A stretch of DNA of 64,000 nt from Hydrangea macrophylla (Eukaryota; Streptophyta; Magnoliopsida; Cornales; Hydrangeaceae): NCBI GenBank assembly GCA_033977485.1, contig CM066993.1, forward strand, positions 28,076,001 through 28,140,000. Reading direction: 5' to 3'. The notes beneath the pieces were generated by a model. The model was not told the DNA's origin, did no database searches, and saw only the letters and a list, made by a program, of their open reading frames with translations. Shown here piece by piece: positions 45,019 to 55,530 of the stretch. The first letter of the stretch is position 1, and the number at the start of each line of letters is the position of its first letter. A program made the position numbers and the translations under genes.

Positions 45019-46622
45019 CCCTACAACAAAATTGGTCTATAGAGACATTTATTTTGAGACAAAAAATAAAAGTTTCTTTAGAAGTTACTTGTAACGACAC
45101 ATAATTTTCCGTCTCTACAAAAGAAAATAATTGTCTTTAAAAGTGACTTGTAAGGACACATAATTTTTTGTCTCTACAAAAGAAAATAATTTAATGACAT
45201 ATGATTTTTGGTCTATAAAAAAGTAAATAAGTGTCTTTAGAAATTCCTTGTAAAGACATATAATTGTTCGTCTCTTAAAAAAAAAAAACCATGACTTTAG
45301 AAGTTACTTGAAAACACCTAATTTCATGTCTCTACAAAAGAAAATAAGTATATTCAAAAGTACAAAATAACAACATTTATTAATTTTTTTTCTTTATAAA
45401 GAGAGTATTGTCTCAATAAACAAGAAAAAAATTAACATAACAAGAAAAATGGCATATCCCCGCATTTAAAAATATACTTTTAATTACCAGCATTTAAAAA
45501 AAATAAGTGTTGTTCGTTACCAAGATTTTAAAGAGCACTCGCAAATACCAGCACTTGGTAGTTAAATGCCGATACTTAATATCGTTTTCATACAAAATAC
45601 CGATAATTAGCGGCGTTTGTGAACCAATGTCGTTAATTAATAGCATTTGAAATTTAAACGTTTGCCCTTTGTCCTACCTTAATAAAATGACGTCGGTAAT
45701 TCTGTCTAATTTTTCTAATCTTTAATGTAATTTAAGCATGAAGGACAACACAAGGGAAAATATACAGCCCAATTTAGGGTAGTTTCCACTTTGCTATTGC
45801 GATGGCTTTGAAATTGATTTTGTCAAAATAGATTATAATAGTTGTTTTGTTTGGGTAATGAATTGTAAAAGTGGTTACAGTGGAAGAATGTATTATGTAG
45901 TTGTTTGATGACATAAAAATAAGGTGGCTTTAAATGTTCAAAAAACAATTATGCCCCTGGACTGTATTGAATACATAGTTATTTTAAATCGTTCTCCATA
46001 TTATCAATTTTAATAAAAATTAATTGCTTAAATAATTAATTAAATAAATGTATTCGATAATAATAACTATAGTAATATATAATATAAAAATAGGTAAATA
46101 TATTACGACTGGTGTTTAATACTTTAAATATATGTTAATAGTATAGGATTTTATTATATACAATTAAATAATTTTCGTACTTGTAGTTGAAATCTGGCTA
46201 CTTGGTCAAGCGGGTTCAAGACTGTAACATATTCAAAGAGGTCTTAAGTTCAAAACTTGGTAGACTGTTAGGAAAAAAAAATTGGTGCAATTACTAGTGA
46301 CACTCATAACGACACAAAAATATATATGTGTTAGTAAAAGTAGCTTCTGGTGACAGTTCTAATGACACTTTCGTTTTGTCATTACTCACGATTATATGTT
46401 ACTTCAAAATCAACATTTAGTGACACTTTTAATGACAAATTTTTTCTGTCGTTACAAAGTAACCTTTACCGACAGTTTTACCAACACTTGGGTAAGTGTC
46501 TCAACAAGGCTTAGCGACAGCACCTATTATGACACTTAAGTGTTGGTAAAACAACTAGTGACACATGTTATGACCTATTGCAACACTTTTTTCTGTCTTA
46601 AAAGGCCTATTTTGTTGTATTG
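45019..46622. mobile_element. Non-autonomous CACTA (CMC/En-Spm) transposon
   Basis: Terminal inverted repeats: CCCTACAACAAAA at 45019-45031 and TTTTGTTGTATTG at 46610-46622 (reverse complement CAATACAACAAAA). Both are one change from the plant CACTA consensus CACTACAACAAAA. A 3-bp target duplication AAG is at 45016-45018 and 46623-46625, the length expected for this superfamily. Subterminal repeats include several GTGACACTTTTAATGACA-like motifs at the right and AAGACACATAATTTTTCGTC-like motifs at the left. No transposase is present in the 1.6 kb, so it depends on an autonomous relative. A different motif family near 45470-45670 (ACCAGCATTT...) may be a further small insertion. Confidence 0.8.
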
Positions 46623-46626
46623 AAGG

Positions 46627-46988
46627 TAGCGTCTCGCGCGAGCGGGCCGCGCACGCGACTTGATTTTTTCCTCTTCTTTCTTCCTTTCAATGTGAATAAG
46701 TTCAAAATAAATTGATCTCGACCCCCAAACCTGTCCAGAACAACCAATACTGACTCAACATAACCCAAAAAGTGTACAAAATTGAGAAAATAAAACAATA
46801 AAAGCTTGGGTTGCCTCCCAAGAAGCACTATTTTTTACGTGTTCAGCTAGATCGTTCTAGCTCAAGACTTATGGAGGCTATAACTCGGACTTTGTACCCT
46901 TGAAGGCATTAGGGAGACTCCGTTGGAAAGCAGAAATAATGCCATTATTTGTTAGCTCGATTGACGGTTCTCCTTGATCATGTTCATA
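46627..46988 (-). other. Element B non-coding region after protease
   Basis: A GC block TCTCGCGCGAGCGGGCCGCG at about 46632 follows the CACTA right end. GGGTTGCCTCCCAAGAAGC near 46806 and the sequence to 46988 align with 19215-19538 of A. Confidence 0.65.
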
Positions 46989-47386
46989 TCAATTTCTCAC
47001 CTTCTGAGTAAATTCATCATTAGGATCTGGGCTAGTAGGATTTTTTTGTTCATTGTACATAATCTCCTTCCCTTTATTCATGCTTATTATGTTATTGGGT
47101 CCATTAGCTTGTCTAACTCCACTCTCTGCCACAAATGGGTAATTGTCATCATTAGGAGGTTGGTTGATAGCATTATAAACATTTAATTTTAGGTTCATGT
47201 TCCCAAATAACACTTTCATTACCCTCATTCGACAGTTGACACGAGCGTTGGCCGTGGTTAAGAATGGACGACCAAGAATGACAGGAGTGTATTTCCTAGC
47301 ATCTAGCATCGGTTCAGTGTCAAGGACCATGAAATCGACAGGATAATAACATTTATCAACTTTTACCAAGACATCCTCGACGATTC
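46989..47386 (-). pseudogene. Element B: Athila-type protease part, cut by copia D
   Basis: The frame 47369-46989 has VDKCYYPVDFMVLDTEPM, ARKYTPVILGRPFLTTANAR and VLFGNMNLKLNVYNAINQPP, matching the C-terminal half of the protease region of A. The active-site half lies on the other side of the copia insertion, outside the window. The GRPFL phrase is kept here, while A reads GCPFL. The open frame extends into a Thr/Pro/Asn-rich tail. Confidence 0.75.
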
Positions 47387-48395
47387 TGTTGGGTTTGTGC
47401 CCTCAAACCATTACTTTATGTATGAGACATTAGCATTATAATATATGGATATCAGCTTTACATTTCATTGTGTATGTTTCTTTCATGAGATGATTGTTTT
47501 GTCCTTAAGTATCATAGTAAGCAATTCGTGTGTGTATGAGATACACACAAGTGAGATACGAATTACTATTCTTTGATACTTAGAATATGTCACAGTGGAT
47601 GATGAGACTGGATACCTCATCAAGTCTACACTGTAGCATAATTAACTACCATTGGATGGAGTGATTAATCTCAATTACTAGAGTGTAGCTCTTAGTTGAT
47701 ATGCTAGTGCTTATAGTGCATTGACGGACCTGAGCTTTCCTATTGACGCTTAAGGCTGTCAACAGTCAATAGGAACTCATAACTTGTATAAGGTACGTGT
47801 TCTCAATCTTGAGATGATTATGAACACAAACTATGGATATGGCTGCTTTGACTTACCAATCAGTGAGGTCTATAGAAGATCAACACCTGGGTATCTTGGG
47901 TATGTCATGTCCATAGGGTTGTGAACATATATTGTCAAGATAGAATCTACCCTCTGATTCAGAGTAAGCATTCCCTTGAGAATGTCACAAAGTTGATTAC
48001 TGAGTACTGCAGTCTTGTTGATAAGAGTTATCAACATGTTTGGTAATCATGAGTAGTGAATGGGACTCAAGGAATACAAGAAGTAATCATGATTCAGGTT
48101 GACAGTAACAGTTATCCGACTACCTGAATATGATTACGAATGCTGACGGTAGAGGGACATTAGTACACCATACAAGTCTAGTTATCGCTTCGGATATGTT
48201 CTTTTGCGTTGGAGTTCAGTTATCGTTTTATAGTGGAATAAACGTTAACTGACCAGTTAGTTAGTTTATTGATCAAAGAGTTTGGTCATGGTAATTAACA
48301 AAATGGTCTGAGCCAATAATAAAGAGCCTAGGAGGTCCCACTCTTAACTCCGCTAGGATGCTTGGAAAGACACTTGAGGAAGCTGTTAAGACAGG

Positions 48396-48489
48396 TTCGA
48401 TCGATCGAAGTATGTTCGATCGATTGAAGTCATCAGGTTCGATCGATCGAGAATGGTTCGATCGATCGAAGTCACTTCGATCGATCGAA
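48396..48489. repeat. Array of TTCGATCGATCGAA palindromes just upstream of the D TATA box
   Basis: Five copies of the 14-bp palindrome TTCGATCGATCGAA or one-base variants lie in 94 bp and end about 20 bp before the TATA box. Confidence 0.92.
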
Positions 48490-48510
48490 GTCTAGGTCGG
48501 TTCTGGAAAT

Positions 48511-48520
48511 CTATAAATAG
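48511..48520 (+). promoter_or_regulatory. TATA box of element D
   Basis: CTATAAATAG, a close match to the plant consensus, right after the palindrome array. The transcript would start about 30 bp downstream. Confidence 0.7.
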
Positions 48521-48868
48521 GGCAGCTGCGTTCTGGAAGTAAGTGATCGTCGTTTTTATACGCAGAAGCTGCAGAAACTATCATAGTCTTCCCAAAACCT
48601 TCCTATCCTCTCTATTAGGGTTCCCACCAACCCTAGTCTTTCCGGCAGGCATCCGCAGGAGTCATAAGGGTGAAGATCATCTAGTAGAGGTTGCTGGAAG
48701 TTAAAGTTTCAGAATTGGGTTCAAGACACTAAGGTATAATTCTTGCACCCCCTTGCACGCATCTATGGAATTGACGAGTAGTAGATCCTGGAATACCAAA
48801 AGTTTTATAACTTAACCTATTTCCGCTGCGCGTTTAAACTCTAACTTTAAACCACTTTTTCCTTCAAT

Positions 48869-48882
48869 TGGTATCAGAGCCA
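48869..48882 (+). other. Element D primer-binding site (initiator Met tRNA)
   Basis: TGGTATCAGAGCCA, complementary to the 3' end of plant initiator methionine tRNA, two bases after the LTR end. Confidence 0.88.
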
Positions 48883-50605
48883 CGCTCGTTTGGATCTATA
48901 GATGCGTTTTGGAACCCTAGTTTTGATTTGCATGTTGATTTTAGAACTGTTTTCGAAACTGCATCGTCACAGTTCTGTTTCTGCAGTGTTATCGCAGCAG
49001 AATACAAAACTGTGATTGCATAGGATGCAAGGTGGGTTCGATCGATCGAACTTGTTTCGATCGATCGAACATTCTGGTTTCGATCGATCGAACTTGTTTC
49101 GATCGATCGAACATTCTGTTCTCAATCGATCGAACTAGTTTCGATCGATCGAAGCCTTCTGGTGTTCGATCGATAGAATAGTGTTAGATCGATCGAGACA
49201 GATTCTCTGTCCAGGTGTTCTGTTCACAGTTGTAAAGGTTTTTTAAATTATACTTTAATCTTAAATTATTTCTGTAAAATTTTTAAATCATTCTGTGAAA
49301 CAGAATGTTCAAGCGATTGAACAGTGTTCAATCGATCGAAGGTTCGAGCGATCGAACGGTCTTCGATCGATCGAACTGTGACAGAGAAGTAAGATGCTGT
49401 TTTAAGTTCTAATTCAGTATGTAAAGTGTTTATATACTGTGTAAATCAATTAAGTGTTCCAATAGTTACATACATTTGTTATGTATGTGTGGATGCGTGT
49501 ACGACTTACCCTTTTGCAGCAAAATTAGTCGCTATCTCCCATGGCACCAAGTCGTTTAAATATTTATATTTAAATTGTTTGAGATTGGTGCATGTTGTAA
49601 TTTATTAATGGTTTGGTTTTAAGGCGTATGTAAAGGGCGCTGCGGCTTCAATCCTACGAAAAGGAAAGTCGCACCGGTTTCCCTAGCCTTTTATTTCTTT
49701 TTTTGCTATTTCCTTTTTCTAGATAAATTGTAAGCTTCAAAAGAAGCATAGGTCCAATGTAATAGAATTAGAAATTCCATGAAGATGGAGCAAGGAGCCG
49801 TTGTCCATAAAGATGGAGCCGGAGGCGACCAAACCAAGAAGGTGGATCTATGGAAATAGAGCCATGGGAGATAGAGGCATTGTTTGAATGCCTATATTTC
49901 ATTTTAGTTTTTTGTTTTATGTGCTTGTTTTGTGATTGGCGTATAATACATTGTTGCATGCACTTAAAACAAGTTTTCTAAAATAAAATTCAAAAACCGT
50001 TTTCAACACATTAGTAAACATTGGATGTTTATGGGTAGTGTGTGGAAACATTTTTCAAAAGCAAAATCCTTAATTTACTAAATCTAGTGGGAGAGGGTCT
50101 TATCAAATAACACCCATGATCTTCCATTAACGGTTCATTGTAAGATGAGTAGTGTATTCTGTGTCACCTCGCCAGGGGTGATCATTCCATACGGAGGGTA
50201 CGCTGCTCATTGGTTACTAGATGTGAACTTCCTATGGATAGGATCAATCAGACATGTTAGAGGGTGACCACCACACGGAGGCGCTACTTGAGACGGTTGT
50301 GATTGGATCCTAGTTAATGGTACACACTAGCTAAGCTATGGATAAGGGATCCCACACGGGGCATTATTCAGAAACTTAGAGATCAAATAGGTTCGGGAGT
50401 CATGACTATTTTGCAAGAGTTGCATAGCGGATAAGTCATGATAAATCGAAAGATCGAACATTGACCACCACACGGAGGCTTTATTCTTTCGTTTTGATAT
50501 TCCGGCGACTTTGTTTTTAAATAAGAGTTTTAAGGATTCTTTTATTTCAAACTGTCAATTCTGATATCCATATTTATTTTGTTTGTTTGATTTTCAGTAA
50601 TCATA
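48883..50605 (+). other. Element D untranslated leader with a second palindrome array
   Basis: About 1.7 kb between PBS and gag with no convincing gene. Twelve more copies of TTCGATCGATCGAA or variants (including CAATCGATCGAA) lie at 49037-49376. Four copies of a CACACGGAGGC-like motif lie at about 50197, 50272, 50352 and 50468. A strong acceptor-like TTTGATTTTCAG ends at 50597, eight bases before the gag ATG. The leader should contain the packaging and dimerisation signals. Confidence 0.7.
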
Positions 50606-53600
50606 ATGTCTGGATCTGCATTTAGTCCACTTGCCACCACACTCACTCAAAACAAGTTAACTGGAAATAACTACACTGAATGGAAACGTAACCTTGACAT
50701 CGTTTTAACTGCGGAGGATCACATATATGTCCTCACCACCCCAAGCCCTGAAGAACCCGCGGCAAATGCTTCGGCAGCTGCCAGACGCGAGTTCGACAAA
50801 TGGAAGAAGTCGAATGGAATGGCCCGTTGTTACATTCTGGCCTCAATGGCTGGTGTGTTACAACACCAATTCCAATCGAACGATTTTGCCAGTGACATTA
50901 TCACATCCCTGAAAAAGATGTTTGGGGAGCATGGCAGGCCTGCCAGACAGGTAGCCATGCAGAAGATAATGAGTGCAAAGATGTCGGAAGGTACTCCAGT
51001 CAAAGAACATGTTTTAAAAATGATTGGTTATTTAAACGAACTGGAGACCTTGGGAGCCAACATCGATGCACAGACCCAAGTTGATATGATCCTCAACTCG
51101 CTGTCGCCATCATTCGCTCAATTCAAACTTAACTATAATATGAATCAAATGGATTTTTCAATGAGCGAATTAATGAGTTCTTTACTGGCAGCAGAAGGGG
51201 TGATCAAACCTGGGGGCAGCGTTTTAAACGTTGAGAAAAGCGTTTCTTCTTCCCGATCTACACCGAAAGGTAAGAAAGGAAAGAAGAAGACTGCCACTGG
51301 TGGTTCAAGTGTTGGACCGGTCCCTAAGATTGCAAAATCTAAGGGAAAAGGTAAGGGCAAAGGGAAGGTGGGTGGCCAAGGCAAAGGAAAGTGTTTCCAA
51401 TGCGGTGAGAAGGGCCACTGGAAGAGGAACTGTCCAGAATTCTTAGCTACAAGAGTTCAAGGTATGATTGAATCACATGTGATTGAAGTAAGTTTTATTA
51501 CGGATACTTCAAACACTTGGTGCATTGATTCTGGTGCGACTAACCATATCTGTAATTCATTGCAGGGGTTCAGATCAACCAGGAAATGCAGTGATGGGGA
51601 GATCGTGCTTACTCTAGGTTCTAGCGCAACCGTATCTGCGGTTGCTATAGGAGTCGTAGTTTTAGAATTTTCAGACAATAAAGTTTTGATTTTATCAGAT
51701 GTACTTTACGTCCCTTTAATGAGACGTAATTTAATTTCAGTTTCTAATTTAACGAATAATGGTTATTCCTTTCATTTTGGAACTGAAGTTGTCATTAAAA
51801 GAAACAGTTCTTTTATATGTTCTGGTGTTAAATCAAATGGTTTGTATGTGATTACTCCCAATATTTCAAAAGACTCTTGTTTGGAACTTAATAACTCAGT
51901 GGTAACTTTACCATCTAAAAGAAAGGAACCTTCCACTAATCCAACAAGGCTTTGGCATATGAGGCTTGGCCATATCAATCTGAATAGGATTGGCAGACTA
52001 GTCAAAGAAGGGGTCTTAGGCGATTTGGTTCTCGAACCAATGGAAGTCTGCGAGTCTTGTTTGGAGGGTAAGATGACCAAAAGGCCCTTTCCTGCAAAGG
52101 GCAATAGGACCAATGCATTGTTGGAATTAGTTCATACTGATGTGTGTGGACCAATAAATATTAGAGCAAGGGGTGGTTATGAGTATTTCATAACATTTAC
52201 CGATGACCACTCTAGGTATGGATATGTGTACCTAATGCAGCACAAGTCTGAAGCCTTTGAAAAGTTCAAAGAGTTTAGGGCTGAAGTGGAAAAGCAATCG
52301 GGCACACATATCAAGGCCATTCGATCTGATCGAGGTGGCGAGTACCTCTCTAATGAGTTTATTGATCACCTCGTACAGAATGGGATTCTGTCACAGTTGA
52401 CTACACCTGGTACGCCTTAGCAGAACGGTGTAGCGGAGAGAAGGAATTGGACTCTTTTAGACATGACTAGGTCGATGATGAGTTATTCAGAGTTGCCATT
52501 ATTCCTTTGGGGTTATGCTTTGGAAACCGCTACTAAATCTAGTACTAAGCAAATTTGTTCCCAGGACACCACGAGAGATGTGGATTGGGCGCAAGCCTTC
52601 TTTGCAACATCTTCGGATATGGGGGTGTTCGGCACATGTGCTCAGAGGAAAGATGAGCAAGTTGGATTCTAGATCGGAAGTATGTTACTTTATAGGGTAT
52701 CCAAAGGGTACTTATGGATGGTATTTTTATGATCCAAGAGAACAGAAAGTGTTTGTTAGTACAAATGCTGTTTTCTTGGAGGATGATTATATCATGAACC
52801 ATAAACCTAAGGGAAGGATAAATCTTAGAGAGATAGAAGGAGAGCCCTCAGTCCAACCCGCAGTTGATAACGATGAAAATCAAGAAAATACCACTTCTTC
52901 TCCCATTTCCGCACCGGTACCTCGTCGTAGTGGGAGGATTATCAGCCAGCCTGATAGATACATGTTCTTAGGAGAAGTTTTTGAAGCTGTCTCCGTAGAA
53001 TCTGAATCTGATCCTACCACTTACGAAGAGGCAATGGCTGATGTTGATTCAGCTCATTGGATTAAAGCTATGAAGGCTGAATTGGAATCTATGGATTCCA
53101 ATCAGGTCTGGGATCTTGTAGAACTTCCAGCCAATATTAAACCCATTGGCTGCAAGTGGGTCTATAAGAGGAAAAGAGGATCTGATGGAAAGGTTGAGAC
53201 CTTTAAGGCAAGGCTTGTGGCGAAAGGCTATACTCAGAGGGAGGGCATTGACTATGAGGAAACCTTCTCGCCGGTAGCCATGCTCAAGTCCATCAGAATA
53301 CTCTTATCCATTGCTGCATGCCTAGATTATGAAATCTGGCAGATGGACGTCAAGACTGCATTCTTGAATGGCAATCTTGAGGAGGACATCTATATGCAAC
53401 AACCAGAAGGGTTCATAGCTGGTCGGGAAGGTAACTTGGTATGCAAGTTGCAAAAGTCCATTTATGGGCTTAAGCAGGCATCCAGAAGTTGGAACATCCG
53501 ATTTGACCAAGTGGTCAAGTCGTTTGGTTTCATACGGAATCTGGATGAGCCTTGTGTATACAAGAAATGTGAAGAGAAAGTAGTGGCTTTTCTTGTGTTT

Positions 53601-53905
53601 TACGTTGACGACATTCTACTCATTGGGAATGATGTAGCGGCGCTGTCAACAGTCAAGGTTTGGCTAGCTAGTACTTTCGATATGAAGGATCTAGGAGAGG
53701 CGAGCTATATTCTTGGGATAAAGCTCTTTCGGGATCGCAAGCGAAAGATAATGGGATTATCTCAAGCTGGTTATATCGAGAAAGTGCTAACTAGGTTTTC
53801 AATGGATAATTCGAAGAAAGGTTTGTTACCTTTCAGGCATGGTTTAGCGTTCTCCAAGGACCAGTGTCCAAAGACACAAGAGGAGAGGAATCTCATGACA
53901 GGTTC
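50606..53905 (+). pseudogene. Element D gag-pol polyprotein, broken and truncated
   Basis: ATG at 50606. Gag residues 1-260: a UBN2-like copia gag with LTGNNYTEWKRNLDIVL, a Lys/Gly-rich stretch, then the zinc knuckle CFQCGEKGHWKRNC (at 51392). Protease: WCIDSGATNHIC (about 51522). Integrase: LWHMRLGHINLNRI and CESCLEGK zinc part; core with HTDVCGP and SDRGGEYLS. A TAG (52418-52420) replaces Gln where the family reads TPGTPQQNG. A small deletion near 52534 shifts frame, and the second frame (to 53905) gives WGCSAHVL, then RT with KARLVAKGYTQREGIDYEETF, QMDVKTAFLNGNLEEDIYM and catalytic YVDD at about 53603. Element E ends it before RNase H. The polyprotein would copy and insert the element; this copy is inactive. 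Confidence 0.88.
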
Positions 53906-53998
53906 TGTAATACCCTGTATTTTGGTATATTAATAAGACCTGGTATTTCATTTCTATACTCGTATAAACTTCCTTTTCCTTTTAGTGAATTTTGATAC

Positions 53999-54208
53999 CA
54001 ATCGATTGACATATTCCCAATCGATTGACACTTTTTGATACCAATCGATTGATAAGTTATCCCAATCGATTTACATTCAACCGACTAAAAGTGATGACGT
54101 GTCAACATCCCAATCGATTGCTATTCATCTCAATCAATTGACATCGTTTTCAATCGATTGACTACAAATATCTGTTACCAATCGATTGACTTGTGTCTCA
54201 ATCGATTG
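53999..54208. repeat. CAATCGATTG palindrome array in the U3 of E
   Basis: Nine copies of the 10-bp palindrome CAATCGATTG, usually followed by ACA; two copies carry one change. The array ends about 60 bp upstream of the TATA box. The 3' LTR has the same array (62328-62537) with one or two further changes. Confidence 0.93.
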
Positions 54209-54270
54209 ACATAACCTGAGAAATGTTTTCTTCTTTCCTTCAGCTTTAAACGCGTGGCACTCTTAACCCC

Positions 54271-54280
54271 TATATATATG
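54271..54280 (+). promoter_or_regulatory. TATA box of element E (5' LTR)
   Basis: TATATATATG in CCCCTATATATATGTTCC, followed by a GA-rich leader. The equivalent in the 3' LTR is near 62600. Confidence 0.6.
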
Positions 54281-54563
54281 TTCCATATTTATGGCCTTGG
54301 GGCTGTTTTTCAGACCTTGGGAGAGAGAGAGATATATACTCTTATGAGATATATACATATATATATATATATCTATATCTACACATATATACACCCTCAT
54401 ACACACACACTACCTTGGCAGCTGGGAGAAGAAGAGAAGAGAAGAAAGAAGAAGAAAGAAAAGAAAGGAGGAGACAGAGAGGGAAGACAGAGACAGAGAA
54501 GATCAAGAAGGAGAGAAAGAGGATTTTGAAGTTTTAAAGCTTTGAACACACCCAAACACACCC

Positions 54564-54573
54564 TAGGTGAGTC
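54564..54573 (+). promoter_or_regulatory. Candidate 5' splice site in the R/U5 of element E
   Basis: CTAG/GTGAGT, near-consensus, with the intron GT at 54567-54568. Similar sites lie downstream of the TATA box in the LTRs of G (AAG/GTAAGG), I (GTT/GTGAGT) and H (TTG/GTGAGT). It could pair with acceptors before ORF0 (56343) or gag (57643). Confidence 0.45.
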
Positions 54574-54696
54574 CTAACTCACTTGGTCCCTTTATGTGAT
54601 GTTTATACAAGTTGTTATGACCTTTAGATGTGATAATAGTATGATTTCTACGTTGATATATGCTGTTTTTACAATCTGCTGGAGAAGACGTAGTAC

Positions 54697-54892
54697 CAAT
54701 CGATTGACATAATCTCAATCGATTGACATCAGTCGTATCTCAATCGATTGGATAGGATTCCAATCGATTGACATTCCAATCGATTGCCATGTTTTTCAAT
54801 CGATTGAACCTCTGTTCCAATCGATTGACATGATTTCAATCGATTGACATAACTTTTGTTCCAATCGATTGAACCTCTGTTCCAATCGATTG
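54697..54892. repeat. Second CAATCGATTG array, in the R/U5 of E
   Basis: Ten copies of CAATCGATTG in 196 bp, spaced mostly 18-24 bp centre to centre, with varied flanks (ACA, AAC, GGA). It is downstream of the TATA box, so it would be in the transcript unless spliced out. The 3' LTR copy is at about 63022-63217. Confidence 0.93.
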
Positions 54893-55210
54893 GCATAAGC
54901 AGAACATGGATTCTTTTGTCTGTTTATTATATAAGAGGTTTAGTTGTTCGATTTCTGATTCGGAAATTCCATTATGCGACTATGGGGTAGATAGGAGTAA
55001 TGTGACACCAAAGATTTATGGATAATGAATAAAAAGGAATATGAAGACGTGGGTGACGTATTGTTTCTTGTATGAGTTCGATGTCCGTTTTCTTTTAATC
55101 CGAGTAGTCAGGCCACATTGGGAAATTGTCATGTGTCGATGTAGAAGGGAACGTAAGTAGGTTTGGTAAGTTCTGGGAATGGTACGTGGATGGATGAGTG
55201 GTCATGATAT

Positions 55211-55530
55211 GCTCTTAAAAGCGGTGAACCGGATACATGGTTCTTAAAAGCGGTGAGCTGGACCAAATAGTCCTAAGATAGACTGGATGATCTATGATAT
55301 GCTCTTAAAAGCGGTGAACAGGACCATTGTTCTTAAAAGCGGTGAGCTGGGATCACTAGTAGATGACGTTGAGTCGTGGCAATAGATTGATATGCCTTGT
55401 TCGAAACGTTATATCCCTGAAATGCGGTGAACAGGACCATTGTTCTTAAAAGCTGGGGACAGACTGACGTAGAGTCCATGACATGCGGTGAGCAGGATAT
55501 ATTGCTCTTAAAAGCGATGGACAGGATAAG
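55211..55530. repeat. Degenerate 22-bp repeat array in the R/U5 of E
   Basis: About eight copies of a CTCTTAAAAGCGGTGAACAGGA-like unit, alternating between AACAGGA and GCTGGA endings, with spacers. It ends about 650 bp before the LTR end. The arrays of I and G lie at comparable distances from their LTR ends. Confidence 0.85.

Larger units (their letters stand above)
41103..47386 (-). mobile_element. Element B: Athila-like gag-protease element, cut by copia element D
   Basis: A relative of element A with the same LTR phrases, PPT and non-coding 3' region. Its 3' LTR is 41103-42589, its interior runs to 47386 where copia D is inserted, and the remainder should lie beyond the window. Order on the minus strand: protease, non-coding block with GC arrays, PPT, LTR. 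As in A, no RT or integrase follows the protease, so it is probably non-autonomous. It carries a CACTA insertion that A lacks. Confidence 0.8.
47387..48866 (+). repeat. Element D 5' LTR
   Basis: 1480 bp. It includes the five-copy TTCGATCGATCGAA array (48396-48489), TATA box CTATAAATAG at 48511-48520, and a splice-donor-like AAGGTATAA at 48731. U3 would be about 1.15 kb. The end is set by the PBS beginning at 48869. Confidence 0.82.
47387..53905 (+). mobile_element. Element D: Angela-like Ty1/copia retrotransposon, cut by element E
   Basis: The 5' LTR (47387-48866, TGTTGGG...CA), initiator-Met PBS, 1.7-kb leader, gag-pol with copia order (protease, integrase, RT). It is inserted into the protease of B next to GATTC (47382-47386). 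The integrase phrases YFITFTDDHSRYGYVYLM, SDRGGEYLS and LPLFLWGYALETA and the long LTR and leader suggest the Angela/BARE lineage. It is interrupted in the RT/RNase H region by element E at 53906, where GGTTC (53901-53905) would be the target duplication. RNase H end and 3' LTR lie beyond the window. Confidence 0.85.

Noticed and set aside
41103..47386. Element B as a second copy of A produced by segmental duplication
   Set aside because: The flanks differ, LTR lengths differ (1487 against 1338 bp), and B lacks J while A lacks the CACTA element. Separate insertions of one family fit better.
54254..54529. Arg/Lys/Glu-rich 91-codon frame, with a twin at 62583-62852
   Set aside because: It translates the TATA region and the GA-rich leader of the E LTR. 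Low complexity, present in both LTR copies, no homology to a protein.
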